The notes: generated by a model from the letters alone, not told the origin. 64,000 bases of DNA from Podaxis mareebaensis (GCA_018524725.1 JAEUWP010000127.1:1-64000); one strand, 5' to 3'; shown: positions 37,243 to 49,925, counted from the first letter of the stretch. Made by a program: numbers and translations.

Positions 37243-39693
37243 CTATGGGTGATCGTCCGCAACGAGTTCTTGAACGAGGCCATGCAGTCCCAAGTCTAGT
37301 TCAATCTACCAAAGGCGTGTCAAAGTACAATAGAGATTAATTAAGGTAAGTCAGCGCGTACCTGTTGCTTTAACATTGAATCATCACGTCCTGCAGATGA
37401 ATGGAAGACGGCATCCACTTCTTCCAGAGACACATTTGCTGTTTCGGGAACGATATACGTCGCCCATAGGTACGCAAGGAAGCATGCGACTGAGAAGACC
37501 ATGAAGGTAAACGAAGGTGACAGCTCCATAGCCACAGGGGTTGCAAGGCCAATAAGGACTTATTTTGATTTTATTATTGCAACTTCGAGAAAAAAAGAGC
37601 ACGAGCGCTTACAGTTATTGAACCAGTTAGAGGCGGTTGAGAGGGCGACACCTTTCCCCCGTATTGACAATGGAAAGACTTCGCTCGGAAGTACCCAGCC
37701 GATTGGACCAAAAGATACGCCGTAGGCGTAGGTGAAGGTATATATTCCACTGCGAACAACCGTGGTCAGCATTGAGACTCCCATGGGTTTAACGGTAACT
37801 TACCCCACTGCGACCCACGCCGCTGTCGAGTGTGAGGACCAATTAGCTTGAAAGAAGAAAACCTGCAATGACCGGTCATGGAACAGATAGATCTTTTAAT
37901 GGGGGAAGTATACTGACAAGGACAGCAATCATGAAATGGGAAAGGCTCATCGCGACACTACCGCCTCTAAGGAGTGGTTTTCTACCTATTATAGCGGGGT
38001 GAATTAGTGAGGTGGCGGACAGAGATGAAGATAAGAAATAAGTTACCAAATTGGTCGATATATGCGATTGCGGGGAATACAGCCAGGAGTTGAACGATGC
38101 CAATACCACCAGATACCAAGAGCGTGACGGTGTCACCAGACAGACCGATGCTACGCACCAACGTTGGACCGTAATACAACAGGGCGTTGATGCCACTCCA
38201 TTCTGCATGTGGCACCTTATCAGTAATCCGAGAGGTCAATTCAATCTACGGGCTCACGTTGAAAGACCATGATCATGATCCCAATCATTGTCCGGCTACG
38301 ATACCGAGGGCTGAACAACTGTTCCCAGCTTTTGAGCTCTCCGACGCAAACGGATTTCGGAATATCGTGCCCACTAGTTTGTTGTATGAGCCTAGCTTCG
38401 ACTTTCATTTCCAGGAGTTCAACCTGAGGGAAGACATCAAACAGGTCAACCAGGAAATGCAACTTCAAACAAGGAGTTGGCTTGCCTGAAGCAAGGGATC
38501 AGATTCAGCTTCTTCTGGGGTTCGCAGGCGAAGCTTTGCGAGGCTTGATAAAGCGCTATCGTAACGACCCTGCAACACGAGAAGGCGAGGTGATGGAGGG
38601 AGGAAGAAGCAGCCTAGAGCGAGGATGACGCCAGGAATCAGCTGGATTCCGAGTGGTATGCGCCACGAGAGCGACCCGGGGACTAAGGGAAACGTGTCAA
38701 CTCAAGAGGAATGGATCATATCCAAAGAAGCTTACTTTCTCGGGTCAAGAACCCCGTCCAAAAGCCGAAAACGACACCTAACACGATAGAGAATTGCTCT
38801 AGAGCGAGGAGAGAGCCTCTCACTTCTGGGGCGCTAATTTCTGCCATATAAAGGGGGGACAGCATACTAAATTAAGAGTTGTCAGTTGACGTGGGGGAAC
38901 ATCTGGGGATAGCGGGTCATACCTCAGAGCACCAACGCCTATTCCACCGATTGCACGGCCAATGAATACATGGGCGAGAGTGGTTGCAGCACATTGAAAG
39001 GTGGACCCTATGCAAAACACGACTAGCCGTGGTGTTAACACCAATATCACGAAGTGGGAAAGAGGGCCTTACCACACGCGACGATGATCGATTTCCTCCG
39101 AGAGAGGCGGTCTGCGTAGACACCAGCACAAAGAGCTCCAAGGAGAGCTCCGAGTTCCAGCACGGCCGCTACATAAGTTTAACATCATCAATTATTGCCA
39201 ATATGAGGATAAACGGACGCACTCATAATGCCCTTCTGCAAAGGTGTCACCGGCCACCGATTTATGAAGTCCTTCATGACCAACACGTTCGCAATCTAGA
39301 GCTCATTTCCAACATATCAGCGTTCCTCAGTTGTCGTCATATTGGAGAAGTGGATCGTACCACACCCTGATCATACCCAAACTCCAGTCCACCGATGGAC
39401 GCAAAGATGGCACACAAAAGCGTATAATAATTTTGTTTTAATCCAGCCAAGCCGCCCGGACCATAAGAGTAGTTGTAGGAGCCATCGGAGTGAAGGATGA
39501 ACGACCCCCCATGGGGCATGTCCGCTTTTCGCCCAGGTGCATAGCCGCGTCCCAACGAAGGTGGCAATTGTTGATCCAGCCTTGTCGTGCCCTCGTCTCC
39601 TGCTTGAGGAACAGCACTGTATGCAACCTCGTGGATGCTCTACGAGTGGGTACATTGAGTCGAGTCCGGGGTGACCATCATGATACACACCAT
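37243..39693 (-). CDS. MFS sugar (hexose) transporter
   Basis: Twelve-TM proton-coupled sugar porter of the plasma membrane (family knowledge). Seen in order: LCAIFASIGGLEFGYDQGV (TM1), ADRLSRRKS (loop 2-3), GRAIGGIGVG, PLYMAEISAPEVRGSL, LPPSPRLLV, FQQWSGINALLYYGP, AYIDQFGRKPLL and PETANVSLEEVDAVF. About nine introns. The last short exon ends VQELVADDHP with a stop at 37243. The proposed start is an ATG at 39691-39693 directly followed by a GTGTGT intron, giving a one-codon first exon; this start is tentative. The terminal exon has a relic copy at 18.1-18.3 kb. Confidence 0.85.
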
Positions 39694-40129
39694 TGCAATG
39701 AGCTTGACGTTATCAGAGTATAGTTTCTCTGTCGGCGTGACCAAGGGGCTGTTGGGCAGACTGACGTACCTTCTGCAGTTGGTCAGGTCGTCGGCGATGG
39801 CGGGGGAAGGCGGTGAATAATCACGTGATGGAACCACTACGCGATTAGATAATATAATATATATGCAGGCTACAGCCCTGGATGGACAATAAACCATGCG
39901 CGATGTCAACATTTTCGGCATGGACTGGTGCAACTGTGGAGACGATCACGTCTTTGCTTCCAAGCTGTGATAGCAACACTGAACAACGCCGGGCTTCGCG
40001 GTCGACTGGTGATACACCACTGATGGCACATAGATATCTGAAACGAATGGCACCCATGCAAGCTTGACATTAACCTCCCTCCGGTATATCCTGCGTTCAA
40101 AAAACACCAGGCGCAACTTCCGACTTAGA

Positions 40130-41881
40130 ATGCCCCCCTCCACTTCAACTGAGACTGAATACCTTCCCTTGCGCTCGTCAACATTTAATGATACTCCTCG
40201 GCCCAAACCGGACGTTCTCACCCGTATTTCGAAAAAAGTGCCCCGCAAATCCAGTCCTACAGAGTTGCGATACATATTTCTCATCCGCACCGGCGCATTC
40301 ATCGCCGTCGAATTTGGCTTTATCATCCTCGCATCCCTTGCAATGACCAACCCAATCCCACTCCATATTTCCTCCAGCATTACACTCACTGAAGCTAAAG
40401 GCGCCCTCACAATCATCTCCATCATCTGGCATACCCTTGCAGTATTCACCGTCAAGGACATTATTCTTCACATCTTCAGTGCAGAGTGGATGGAGCAATA
40501 TCGCAAATCTGGGACTATCGTCCTCGGGGAAACCGATGGTGTATCTCGAATAACCTCGGGGATCATCGACCAGATCCAGCACTTCATCTCGCGAAGAGCG
40601 ACGTCCCCATTTCGCCTGGGCTTCGTCTCTGCACTACTCCTCCTGTTGCTCAACGGACTCGGTCCGAGTGCAATCACGATCAACCCAATTCCCCTCGAGT
40701 ACCCCCTCAAAATCAAAGTGGCCAATCTCACAGTGACGAACGACCTAGATGTATATGGCCCAAATATGTTGGTCGCAGATCGTGCTAATCTGATCACAAG
40801 GCTAGAACAGGTGGAGAATGCGACTTATGGATTCCGGGCGCAGCAAACTAATGTTCTGATACCGTGGCCATCTTCTGACTTGATTTCGCGCAACGAGACA
40901 ATCAAGTATCCAAGTGACATCATCACCTACAATTTTGATTGCTCATGGAAGCAGCCAACAGCAAACGACTCGGTGTCTAGCTGGACGATAGATGATCAAG
41001 AATGGAGCGTTTTCATCCCATTCTCTCTTGATCCTGACAACCCCGAAATCTTCACTGATGCCCGTGAGATTACGTCGCCGTCTTCATTTCTCGAGACTTA
41101 CGTGACTCTAGTAATCCTTCCAATGCTGCCGGACAGTAACTTTTGGGAAGATGCGGACAGCCCTCTCATAGCCTTCCTTTTCGTTGGAAGTAATACCACA
41201 CTCTCCAACTACGTCACCCTCAACCTCGAAGATATTCCAACCAACGTCATCCCTCCCAAGAACGCCACCTCGGAGAACGCAGATAATTCTCCCGCTCTTG
41301 TCACTGCCCTCCTTTGCGACCCCCAACTGAACATATCTCCCGCTACGGTGACTCTCTTCGGAAGTTCACTTCAAGCAACCAATCGTTCCGGTCCTTCTGT
41401 TGTTAAGAATATACCAAAAAAAGCCGCCAACGCGATTTTCTCGCAAAGCCTACTCCAAGCGACGTCCGTCCGGGAGTCATATGGTGACCAGTCCATTATC
41501 AACGCAATCGCGAGTATCCTCTTCCTTACCGATCCCTCGCTCTCGCACGACGATGACCCGAAGGGCATCAAGCCTCTCTCACTCGACAGGATCAATCAGC
41601 AGATGAACACCGTCCACCTCTCATCCGCCAAAGCCTTCCTTAGCGGCTACAGACCTAACCAAGACAACCTTACGTTCCCGGCGTTCGAGATGATCGACAC
41701 AGATGCGGTGGGGGAGAGGCAGGAGCTAGCGTTGGTTGGCAGTAAACCGTTCCTAATTGCCCTGGTTGCTGTGTCAGGGGTTTTGACGGTGCTGCTAGCT
41801 ACCATGGTGTCAGTGGTGAGAGTTGATCAACTCCAGACATTCGACTTGGAAAATATCATTCAAACCCTGAGAATGCACTGA
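40130..41881 (+). CDS. Four-TM glycosylated ectodomain protein, module C
   Basis: ATG at 40130. TM1 is around AFIAVEFGFIILASLAM. The hallmark is LTEAKGALTIISIIWHTLA. The loop has FSAEWMEQYRKSGTIVLGE, TDGVSRITSG and HFISRRATSPFR. TM3 is LGFVSALLLLLLNGLGPS. The ectodomain has about nine sequons. TM4 is FLIALVAVSGVLTVLLATMV, then QTFDLENIIQTL. The frame is continuous, but a 48-nt GTGAGA...CTCTAG segment (41064-41111) sits at the family's intron site. It is in frame, so it is probably spliced out rather than translated. Near-identical to module D 1 kb downstream: a tandem duplicate. Confidence 0.82.
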   Translation: MPPSTSTETEYLPLRSSTFNDTPRPKPDVLTRISKKVPRKSSPTELRYIFLIRTGAFIAVEFGFIILASLAMTNPIPLHISSSITLTEAKGALTIISIIWHTLAVFTVKDIILHIFSAEWMEQYRKSGTIVLGETDGVSRITSGIIDQIQHFISRRATSPFRLGFVSALLLLLLNGLGPSAITINPIPLEYPLKIKVANLTVTNDLDVYGPNMLVADRANLITRLEQVENATYGFRAQQTNVLIPWPSSDLISRNETIKYPSDIITYNFDCSWKQPTANDSVSSWTIDDQEWSVFIPFSLDPDNPEIFTDAREITSPSSFLETYVTLVILPMLPDSNFWEDADSPLIAFLFVGSNTTLSNYVTLNLEDIPTNVIPPKNATSENADNSPALVTALLCDPQLNISPATVTLFGSSLQATNRSGPSVVKNIPKKAANAIFSQSLLQATSVRESYGDQSIINAIASILFLTDPSLSHDDDPKGIKPLSLDRINQQMNTVHLSSAKAFLSGYRPNQDNLTFPAFEMIDTDAVGERQELALVGSKPFLIALVAVSGVLTVLLATMVSVVRVDQLQTFDLENIIQTLRMH

Positions 41882-42883
41882 TAAAATCTGTCCTGTCCGC
41901 GGTCAGACCTTCCTTGATGTGGGCTGGTTCGTATGGTAATGGGATCAATCATTCCCTCCGCGGCGCCGGAACGATGCCACAATAAAAATTGGATATTTTT
42001 AGAACCATATTGGGTTGAGGGTGAAGCCACATGAGGGGGGCATAGGTATCAATAAACAAGTGTATAGAACACTGATATCATTAAACATTCGATTCTACAT
42101 AGTCTGTATCATATATGGCCGCTCAGCCGACCAATCAGTCTGATACTCATTAAATTGTTCGGCGCCACCGGACGCAACGCCTGAGCCACCATGTTGATTT
42201 GCAGACTCGTCGAGGAAGGGGTGAACAAGGCAAGTAGAAATTTTATCAGAGTACAGTTTCTGCCTGAGTTGTTGAAAGCTCTCAACATCTATGATTATTA
42301 TGGAATAATCAATCTTTGCAGGAGACTTCTAGAAGCTTTATTCTTAGAATAAGAATATTTCCTTATGTTGTGTTATGCTTTGTGTGCGTCTTCTAGTAAT
42401 GTACACACTTGCTCATGGAGCGTCTCTATAAGGTATATAAATAGCCGTGCATTTGTACCGAAAATACAAACCTTTTACCCGCTCCACATATCAAACCAGT
42501 TTTTTCGATTTTGTGTCTATCAATATGACAGCAGCCATAGCCAGCGCTGTGGGGTTTTATCCCAAGAAACCCATGGATTCAGGAGTCTGAAATAGATATG
42601 AGATGTGGATCAGAATTCCCTATGAATTGACTCAGGGGAAAGAAAGGTTTATGGGATATATGAAAGTATGGGTTATAAGGGGTACGGGTTACATGGGAGA
42701 CAACTGTACTGACATGGTGCAACTTCTGAGGCAGTCGTATTTCCGTACTTCCAAGAAGTGATAGCAACTAGAACAACACCAGATTTCATGGTCGACCAAC
42801 AATGTCCCACACGGCGATCCCTGCGGTCATCTGGAATGGATGGCATTGCATATACTGCGTTCAAACAATGCTAGCCATAAACC

Positions 42884-44654
42884 ATGTCCTCCCCCACTTT
42901 GGCCGAGACTGAGTACCTTCCCTTGCACTCGTCAAGATTTGATAATACCCTTCGGCTCAAACCCGACATCCTTATCCATACTTCAAGAAAAGCGCCCTGT
43001 AAATCCAGTCCTACCAAGCTGAGACACACGTTTCTCATCCGCACCGGCGCATTCATCATCATTGAATCGGGCTTCATCATCCTCACATTTCTCGCAATGA
43101 TCAACCCAATTCCACTCCATATTTCCTTCAGCGCTACAAGGCTCACTGAAGCCAAGGGCGCCCTCACAATCATCTCCGTCACCTGGCACGCCCTTGCAGT
43201 ATTCGCCATCAAAGATGTCATTCTTCACATCTTCAGCGCGGAGTGGATGGAACAGTATCGCAAATCCGTGTCCATCATCCTCGGGGAAACCGACGGTGTT
43301 TCTCGAATAACCTCGGGGATCATCGACCAGATTCAGCACTTCATTTCTCCAAAAGCGACGTCCCCATTTCGCCTGGGCTTCGTCTCTGCACTACTCCTCC
43401 TGCTACTCAGTGGACTCGGTCCAAGTGCAATCACAATCAACTCGATTTCCCTCGAGTACCCCCTCAAAATCAAAGTGGCCAATCTCACAGTGACACTCAG
43501 TTTACAGGACTGGCCCCAATATTCGGTGCTCACAGATCGTGCTAATCTGATCACAAGGCTAGAACAGCTGGAGAACGCGACTTATGGATTCCGGGCGCAG
43601 CAGCCTAATGTTCTGATACCGTGGCCATCTTCTGACTTGATTTCGCGCAACGGGACAATCAAGTATCAAAGCGACGTCATTACCTACAATTTTAGTTGCT
43701 TGTGGAAGGAGCCAGCAGCAGCAAAGGACGTGCCATTGAGGTGGATGATAGATGATCAGGAATGGGGCGCTTCCATTCCATGCAGTATTGACGTCTACCT
43801 CGACACCGGGATCTTCTTTGATGACCGTGAGTCTATCTTACTCCTTTCACCTCTGAAAACTTAAGGCGACTCCAGTAATTCTTCCCATGTGGCATGTTCA
43901 CGGCCTTTTGGGAGCCGCAAACAGCTCCCTCGTAGCTTTCCTTGTCATAGGAAAGAACACGACACTCTCCAAGGATTTCCACATTGATCTAGATGGTACT
44001 CCAGCACACCTCATGTTTCCCGATTCGAAGGTGACTCAGGAAAGCCCGGATGCTGGCCCCATTCTTGTCACTGTCCTCATCTGCGACCCTCACCTAAACA
44101 TATCTCCCGCTACGGTATTTTTCTCAGGAGGCTCACTTAGAGCAGACACTCGTTCCGGTCCCCCTGTTGTTAAGAATATACCAACAGAAACCGCCAACAC
44201 GATTTTCTCGCAAAGTCTAGTCCAAGCAGCATCTGTCCCGGAATTATACCCGCGCTATCCAGCTAGCACTATCAACTCAATCGCGAGTATCCTCTTCCTT
44301 ACCGATCCCTCGCTCTCGCACGACGACGGGCCGAAGGGCATCAAACCTCTCTCACTCGACAGGATCAATCAGCAGATGAATACCATTTACCTCTCTTCTG
44401 CGAAAGCCTTCCTCAGCGGTTCCAGACCTGACGAAGACAACCCTACGTCTCCGGTATTCAAAATGATGGACACGGACGCGCTGGCGGAGAAGCAGGAGTT
44501 AGCGCTGATTGGGAGCAAACAGTTTCTAAATGCCTTGGTTGCTGTGGTTGGGGTATTGACGGCGCTGCTAGTTACCATGGTGGCAGTGTTGAGAGTTAAT
44601 CAACTCCAGACATTTGACTTGGAGAATATCATTCAAATCCTCAAGATACAATAG
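42884..44654 (+). CDS. Four-TM glycosylated ectodomain protein, module D
   Basis: ATG at 42884. Tandem copy of module C. The hallmark is RLTEAKGALTIISVTWHALA, then FSAEWMEQYRKSVSIILGE, ITSGIIDQIQHFIS and LLLLLSGLGPSAITI. The intron is 43827-43875 (49 nt) and contains a stop, proving that splicing is needed. Exon 2 has SPATVFFSGGSL, PKGIKPLSLDRINQQMNT and AKAFLSGSRPDEDN, then TM4 and QTFDLENIIQIL. Most differences from C lie in the ectodomain around the intron and the following 60 residues, while the loop is almost unchanged. Confidence 0.82.
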
Positions 44655-45009
44655 GAGAATCCGGGAAGTCGTATCTGCCGGAACGGTTCAGTTTTTTTCC
44701 GGACGCTGTGGTAGCTGACTGTATCGTCGCGATTCCGTCTGTATGTTTCAACACCCCATATAAAATTAAATTTGATCCTCTCTGACTGAGAGCGTCAGTG
44801 CGGTTTCCCGCACAACTGAGTGGCAGAGTTCTGAGCATGCGCTTGTTCGGTACAGTCCGTGTACCGTTGCGGCCAACACACTCTTCCTGGATTCTCCCAG
44901 TAATGGAGATTTTTCTGTGCTCGTCCGCAGTTAAGCAGTTTTTGATGTGGGCTGCTATGGGCTTCAAGTTGCTGACGGTTGGATGTGGGATCAATCATTC
45001 CCTATAGAA

Positions 45010-45960
45010 TGCTGGAACGATACCGCAACGGAAGTTGGATATTCTTAGGACCACGTTTGGTTTGAGGGTGGAGCCACGGGCCGATAGCTCGTGTAGCACC
45101 AGACTGGCATACAGGAGCTCCCAAAATTCCTTTCAAAACAAGAAATCAATGAGCATTAACCATGTTACCTTCTCTCGCTCAACACTTCATAGCGGGCAAC
45201 ATCTTCGCTTCACCTAGGCTTCATCGATCACCACATGCTGTTCAATGAGTTCTATCTGAGTGCCATCACGATCAATTTGATTTCAATCGAAACCACGGTG
45301 ACCGACTACATGATGTCAAGCAATAACATATACGACAGCGACTCTATCGCAAAGGTTTAGACGAGGACAAGAGCGATGGGATAAGCGGAAAATGGTGTAT
45401 AATCGTGAAATATATCTACTCTGTGTAGATGTTGGAAACGTGTGTATGAAAACTAGATATCGTATACCGTATGACTTTCTACTCTATGGCGTATAGAGCA
45501 ACGGCGACCAATGCTAAGGCTTTCTATTCCATGGGAGACAGCGAATCATCAGTGTGAAGGCTCAACGAAAGTTAACGAATTTGAAATATGGTCAATGCAC
45601 ACGTTCTCCATGACATCACGACACGTCGATCATTCACTCTCGTACGATGACCTCAAGCCTCTCTGCACTCGACGGGATCAACTAGCAGATGAATACTGCC
45701 GTCTTCTACTTTGCATAAGCCTTCCTTTGCGGTTACAGACCTGATGGCAACCTCATGCTCGCGGCGTTTGAAGTGGCTGTCACGGATGCACTGGAGGAGA
45801 TGAAATAATTAGCGTTGGTTGTGGTTAGATTGTTTCTGATCCCTCTGGTTACTGTGTTCAGTGCTCTGATTGAATTGCTGATAACCATGGTGGCAGTGGT
45901 GAGAGTTGGCTGGCTATGGACACTTGATTTAAGGGAATCGTCAAGACACTGAGGTTGTAA
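45010..45960 (+). pseudogene. Relic of a third C/D-type membrane module
   Basis: The 5' part of this interval resembles the 3' flank of module C (41955-42030: GGAACGAT...TTGGATATT). Inside are shreds of the coding sequence: AGTGCCATCACGATCAA (as in the GPSAITIN part), a DDLKPL / RRDQLADEY-like piece matching the PKGIKPLSLDRINQQM region, TTCCTTTGCGG, and near 45880-45955 ATGGTGGCAGTGGTGAGAGTT followed by a decayed FDLENI tail. Stops and frameshifts occur throughout. It is not a gene any more. Confidence 0.7.
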
Positions 45961-46517
45961 TGATTGAGCTACTTTTATCTAGTCGTATTCCTCACCTGCC
46001 GAGGCGCATCGGTTAGAAAAAGATGGACCCCCACTTGGGCAACAGCGGAGAAACAAAGAACGAAGACCGCTCAAGAGCAAATCACTCTAACCTTTGATCA
46101 TAGGTACGCAGTAATTTGCGCGATATAATGCACAGAAAGAAGCTCTCATTTTTAATGGAGCACCACACTAACACCGGAGGAATGCAAATACAAGACAATA
46201 CGAAGATTTAGATCATTCCTATAGGTATCGCGTAGAGCCGGTAACATTGAATATCGCATAGCTTCGATCGTTATTCAACGAGGGTATGTGGACGGAATAA
46301 AGCGTATTATCTGGAGACATAATAGAAGCGGAAAAGGCGGAAGGAAAAGATTGTACAGGTGGAATGACCGAGGGAGGAATATTAATGAAAGTTCCAATGA
46401 AGTGAATGAGCGTGTGAGATAAGATACAGCTAGATCTGCCATCGAACCTGCAAAACAAAGTCAATCGAGGTAGATACAGGAAATAACAGCTCGCGCACCG
46501 CTTCCAAAACAAACCCT

Positions 46518-46994
46518 TCATGAATTCGACGCTACTCCCCCATCCTCCCTCCCTTCCGGCGCACTGGAGGAGCCATTCGGGTCAATGCTCCTCCTCATAT
46601 CCCTGAACGGCTCCAGTGGTTCCAACGGTCGTAGTTCAGGCAAGGGCGGTAGTGTCGGTTGCATTTGTTTGTTGAGCTGCCCCGACTTATCCGTCACTAC
46701 TCGCTGTTCCCGAGGGTGTCTTGTCCGTGCGTTGCCGGGCCGAGTTTCGTCCGCATCTGCCTCGGTCTTGAAGCAGCCTGAACGATGCCAACGAGCAGCA
46801 ACCACGAATAAGCGCGTAGTTGGCCAAGGGGTTAACAAATTAGGAAATTGTGGAATATTGGGAGAGAACGGACGTACAACACCAGCTGTATATGTAAGCC
46901 AGAGAGACTCCCATGGGCCACGTTCTTGGGTATATGAAGCGAGTTGTCGACGACGACAGAGGGAGGAGGGAGGCGTAGAAAAGTGAGGAGCCAA
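46518..46994 (-). CDS. Hypothetical protein, basic/proline-rich, start unresolved
   Basis: Not recognised. The readable product has QLASYTQERGPWESLWLTYT, then after a possible in-frame intron FKTEADADETRPGNARTRHP, and a tail rich in Pro/Leu (LPPLPELRPLEPLEPF) ending GGVASNS. The frame opens with TTG and upstream in-frame sequence has no ATG before a stop, so a first exon upstream is expected if this is a gene. No signal peptide or membrane segment. Confidence 0.35.
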   Translation of the reverse strand: MAPHFSTPPSSLCRRRQLASYTQERGPWESLWLTYTAGVVRPFSPNIPQFPNLLTPWPTTRLFVVAARWHRSGCFKTEADADETRPGNARTRHPREQRVVTDKSGQLNKQMQPTLPPLPELRPLEPLEPFRDMRRSIDPNGSSSAPEGREDGGVASNS

Positions 46995-47949
46995 TTCTCT
47001 GAGCCCTGAGAGTGATGCAGCCTCAGGTGGATTTGCGCTAACCTATTCTTGGCTCAAAGGCGGTGATAAATAGGTTCAAACACAAACACTCCCGCTCCTC
47101 CGATAATCCTCGACACTTACCCACTCACTCGCGTTGCTGGTACATCTTGACGACCACCTTGCTGGCTAATGTCACTTTTCCACCAACAGAAACACTCATC
47201 GCCGCCTACTTCACTCATTTATACATAAGCAGACCTTGCCGAACCCCCCGCGCAAACCTGAGTGTCGGGAATTAAGAAACCTGCAGTTACCAAATAGCTT
47301 TCGTGTTTCAAACATAATCGACAGCCTTCAGCCTTCAGCCTACCCAAATTTAAACATGACCTTGAGGATTGCGCGACGGCGATCTAGGCGAATCCATTAC
47401 GAACCTGTTCCAGCAGGGATAATCTGAAGACTCACTTGAGGCTGGCAACGTGGGCTCGAATAAGCTATCATTACAAGAGGCTTAGCATAGAAGCAAAGTC
47501 TTAACTCAATCCCAATCCCCTCCAATCGACTAGCGGCCGAATCCCTCATGCCAAGGGGGGGGGGCCGCTCCAAGGTGAACAGATTGCAGATGAAACCTAC
47601 GACTGTTTCTAAATCGACCTGAAATTTTCAGTGATGAGATAAGATATTTATTGATAAGGGTAATACGAGGAATTTACAAGTTTCATTGGATGAAAAATAA
47701 ATTGAGCCCTAAATGAAGTGCACGAAGTGATGACAGTTCGAGTGGTTGTTGCGAGTATCGCGACCGTCCATGATGCATATTCTAGTGCTACAGCAGAACA
47801 AGTCCATGTTTTATAATGATTTCCCCAGCCCTCCCAGAGGACTGAGGTGGTTATTTGTCCGCAGCATTGCTCACGGAACAAGGGGCGATCTGAGGCGATT
47901 GAGGGGGTCGTACAAGACAGGAAAAAAATGAAAGAGGCACTTACGGGAT

Positions 47950-49239
47950 TCATCGAGACGCAACCAAGCTTTCCAGTTTCTCAATCCCGTCCAACGATAG
48001 CGCTCCTCTCCACTCTGATTTCAAACCACCATGTTCTTCGTCTGGATGAGCTGGTGGCAAGTCATGGATATGCCAGAGAGCAAGCTGGATGAGTGTGTAC
48101 TTCGGGTGCCCCTTTACTCTTGCGAACTCGACGGATTCGGAATCGTCGAAAGCGACATCGATATCGATTTCTTGGCTCTGCTCGAGTTCAAGGATACCAG
48201 GGAGGAATCGCAATTGGGAAAGATAGGAGGGTGAGGGGTGAGGCGATGGTGATGAAGATAGCGAAGAAGTTGAAGGAAGAGAAAGAGTAAAGAGGGCGAC
48301 GGAAAGGGCTTCAACGGGCCTGGAAGGGGGTACGGAAATAAGAACCTTCCCATTCCCCTCTCTCCGCCGACGACTCTCAATCAGGAAAGCTGCGGCATTC
48401 TCGAGCTGGGAATCGGTGAGCACAGAGATACCGACATCATCATACGCCTTTACTTGCTCCCTTCCGATAGTTAGTTGCAACTCCTCTTCACCCTCTTGCC
48501 CCTTTACCTCTTTTTGACACTCTCCATGACTCCTGCAAAGCAGAACACGAATGACTCCCGTAAATCCAAGCCTCTCCTCCCACATCCAATCCCGATCCTT
48601 CTTCTCCTCTTCAGTCAGGCCATCAATGGATTCGTCATCGTCATGATCACCGCTACCGAACTCTGCGTTGAAAGCAATCCATACTCCAGATCCAGTGATA
48701 AACTCCTGTAAACACCTCCTTCGGATCCTTTCCCTTTCCTTATGAGCACGGCTCAGCCTTCGAGGGAGATTGGTTACATGCGGTTCAAGGTGGCCTCGAG
48801 CGCCACCAGCGGTGAGGCGTGGTTGCGCAGCATTGGAGAAGACATTACGGGGAGGATGGAAGCCCAAGGGCGTACTCAGGTCTTGGGCCGCGTCTATTGC
48901 TGCCAGAGGCTGGGCTGCGGGAGTGGGGAACTTGTCTGGGAGAGCGTCATCGGCAAGGACTGCATCAGACGGACTTGTGAGGGGGGTGGAAGCGCCCCGA
49001 CGACGTCTGGGCAAAGGGCGATCCCCCTGGTCTGAGGCACTCGAGGTAGTGGATCTGGTTGAGTTCGTGGATTCATGGCGAGAACGAGGCGCTGACGGTC
49101 GGGCAACGCGACTTTTAGGTTGTAGAGAAGTGGAGGGTTTGTTGTCTAGAGATGAGGGGTCTGGAGGGGACCGTGTCCGTGGTCGACGACGGGGAAGATT
49201 GGTGTGGTGAGGTTGGATATGACCTTTAGACGTAGTCAT
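47950..49239 (-). CDS. Hypothetical protein, 429 residues, disordered N-terminal half
   Basis: Not recognised. A single uninterrupted frame with ATG at 49239. Residues 1-150 are Ser/Pro/Arg-rich and likely disordered. Residues about 170-429 look folded: RRCLQEFITGSGVWIAFNAEF, ERLGFTGVIRVLLCRS, REQVKAYDDVGISVLTDSQLE, KVLISVPPSRPVEALSVAL and HPKYTLIQLALWHIHDL. The alternation of hydrophobic strands with VLISVPPSRP suggests an alpha/beta fold, possibly of the dual-specificity-phosphatase type, but I see no CX5R motif, so I do not call it one. Confidence 0.55.
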   Translation of the reverse strand: MTTSKGHIQPHHTNLPRRRPRTRSPPDPSSLDNKPSTSLQPKSRVARPSAPRSRHESTNSTRSTTSSASDQGDRPLPRRRRGASTPLTSPSDAVLADDALPDKFPTPAAQPLAAIDAAQDLSTPLGFHPPRNVFSNAAQPRLTAGGARGHLEPHVTNLPRRLSRAHKERERIRRRCLQEFITGSGVWIAFNAEFGSGDHDDDESIDGLTEEEKKDRDWMWEERLGFTGVIRVLLCRSHGECQKEVKGQEGEEELQLTIGREQVKAYDDVGISVLTDSQLENAAAFLIESRRRREGNGKVLISVPPSRPVEALSVALFTLSLPSTSSLSSSPSPHPSPSYLSQLRFLPGILELEQSQEIDIDVAFDDSESVEFARVKGHPKYTLIQLALWHIHDLPPAHPDEEHGGLKSEWRGALSLDGIEKLESLVASR

Positions 49240-49870
49240 CGTAATGCGCTGTGGATGATGGTGTGGAGCAGGTGGTGGAGTGTCAGAAGGAGAGTGAATG
49301 GTTTTTGTACCGGGCGCAGTCGACCGGTGGGTTTAGGAGAACGATGTTTCTGGATCTAGTCGGATTCGAAATGGGCCTGGTTGGGTTTAATGTCTCGCTG
49401 GAGGGTGTTCAACACCTGGCCAAGGGGACGACGACACGCGATTCCTCCAACACGTGTGGTACGCATTCAAGGTAAAGATAACAGATAAGCAGGGGGAGGG
49501 TTATAAGGTGAAACGGTTGTGTGTGGATCCCGGACAGCCGAGAATGTTCACCGCTGCAGGTCTGTACACAATTATTCCGAATTGCCATCGTGGGGCGCCG
49601 GACAAATCACCCGCACCCGCTGACTCGGAACCACCGGAGAAAATATTGTGTCATCATCTTTGTTCGGACAAATATAGTGGAGACTTTCATCTGCAATTTA
49701 AGCCCTGGCCTTGAGTTGGTCAAACAAAATTGTTTGAAAGTGGGGTTTGTACTTGGTGGTGAGTTTATGTGATCTACTTACCAGTGCTGTGCATGACCCT
49801 CACGTACCCCGCGAACTGAGCCAAATACAAAGTTCTGTCACATGATGCCACTAAGCCTACCTTACTTATT

Positions 49871-49894
49871 GTCCCCTTCGGGGTGACATACGAA

Positions 49895-49925
<31 letters not shown>

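Noticed and set aside
48770..49210. 146-codon plus-strand ORF
   Set aside because: Shadow of the Ser/Arg-rich N-terminal half of the minus-strand gene at 47950-49239.
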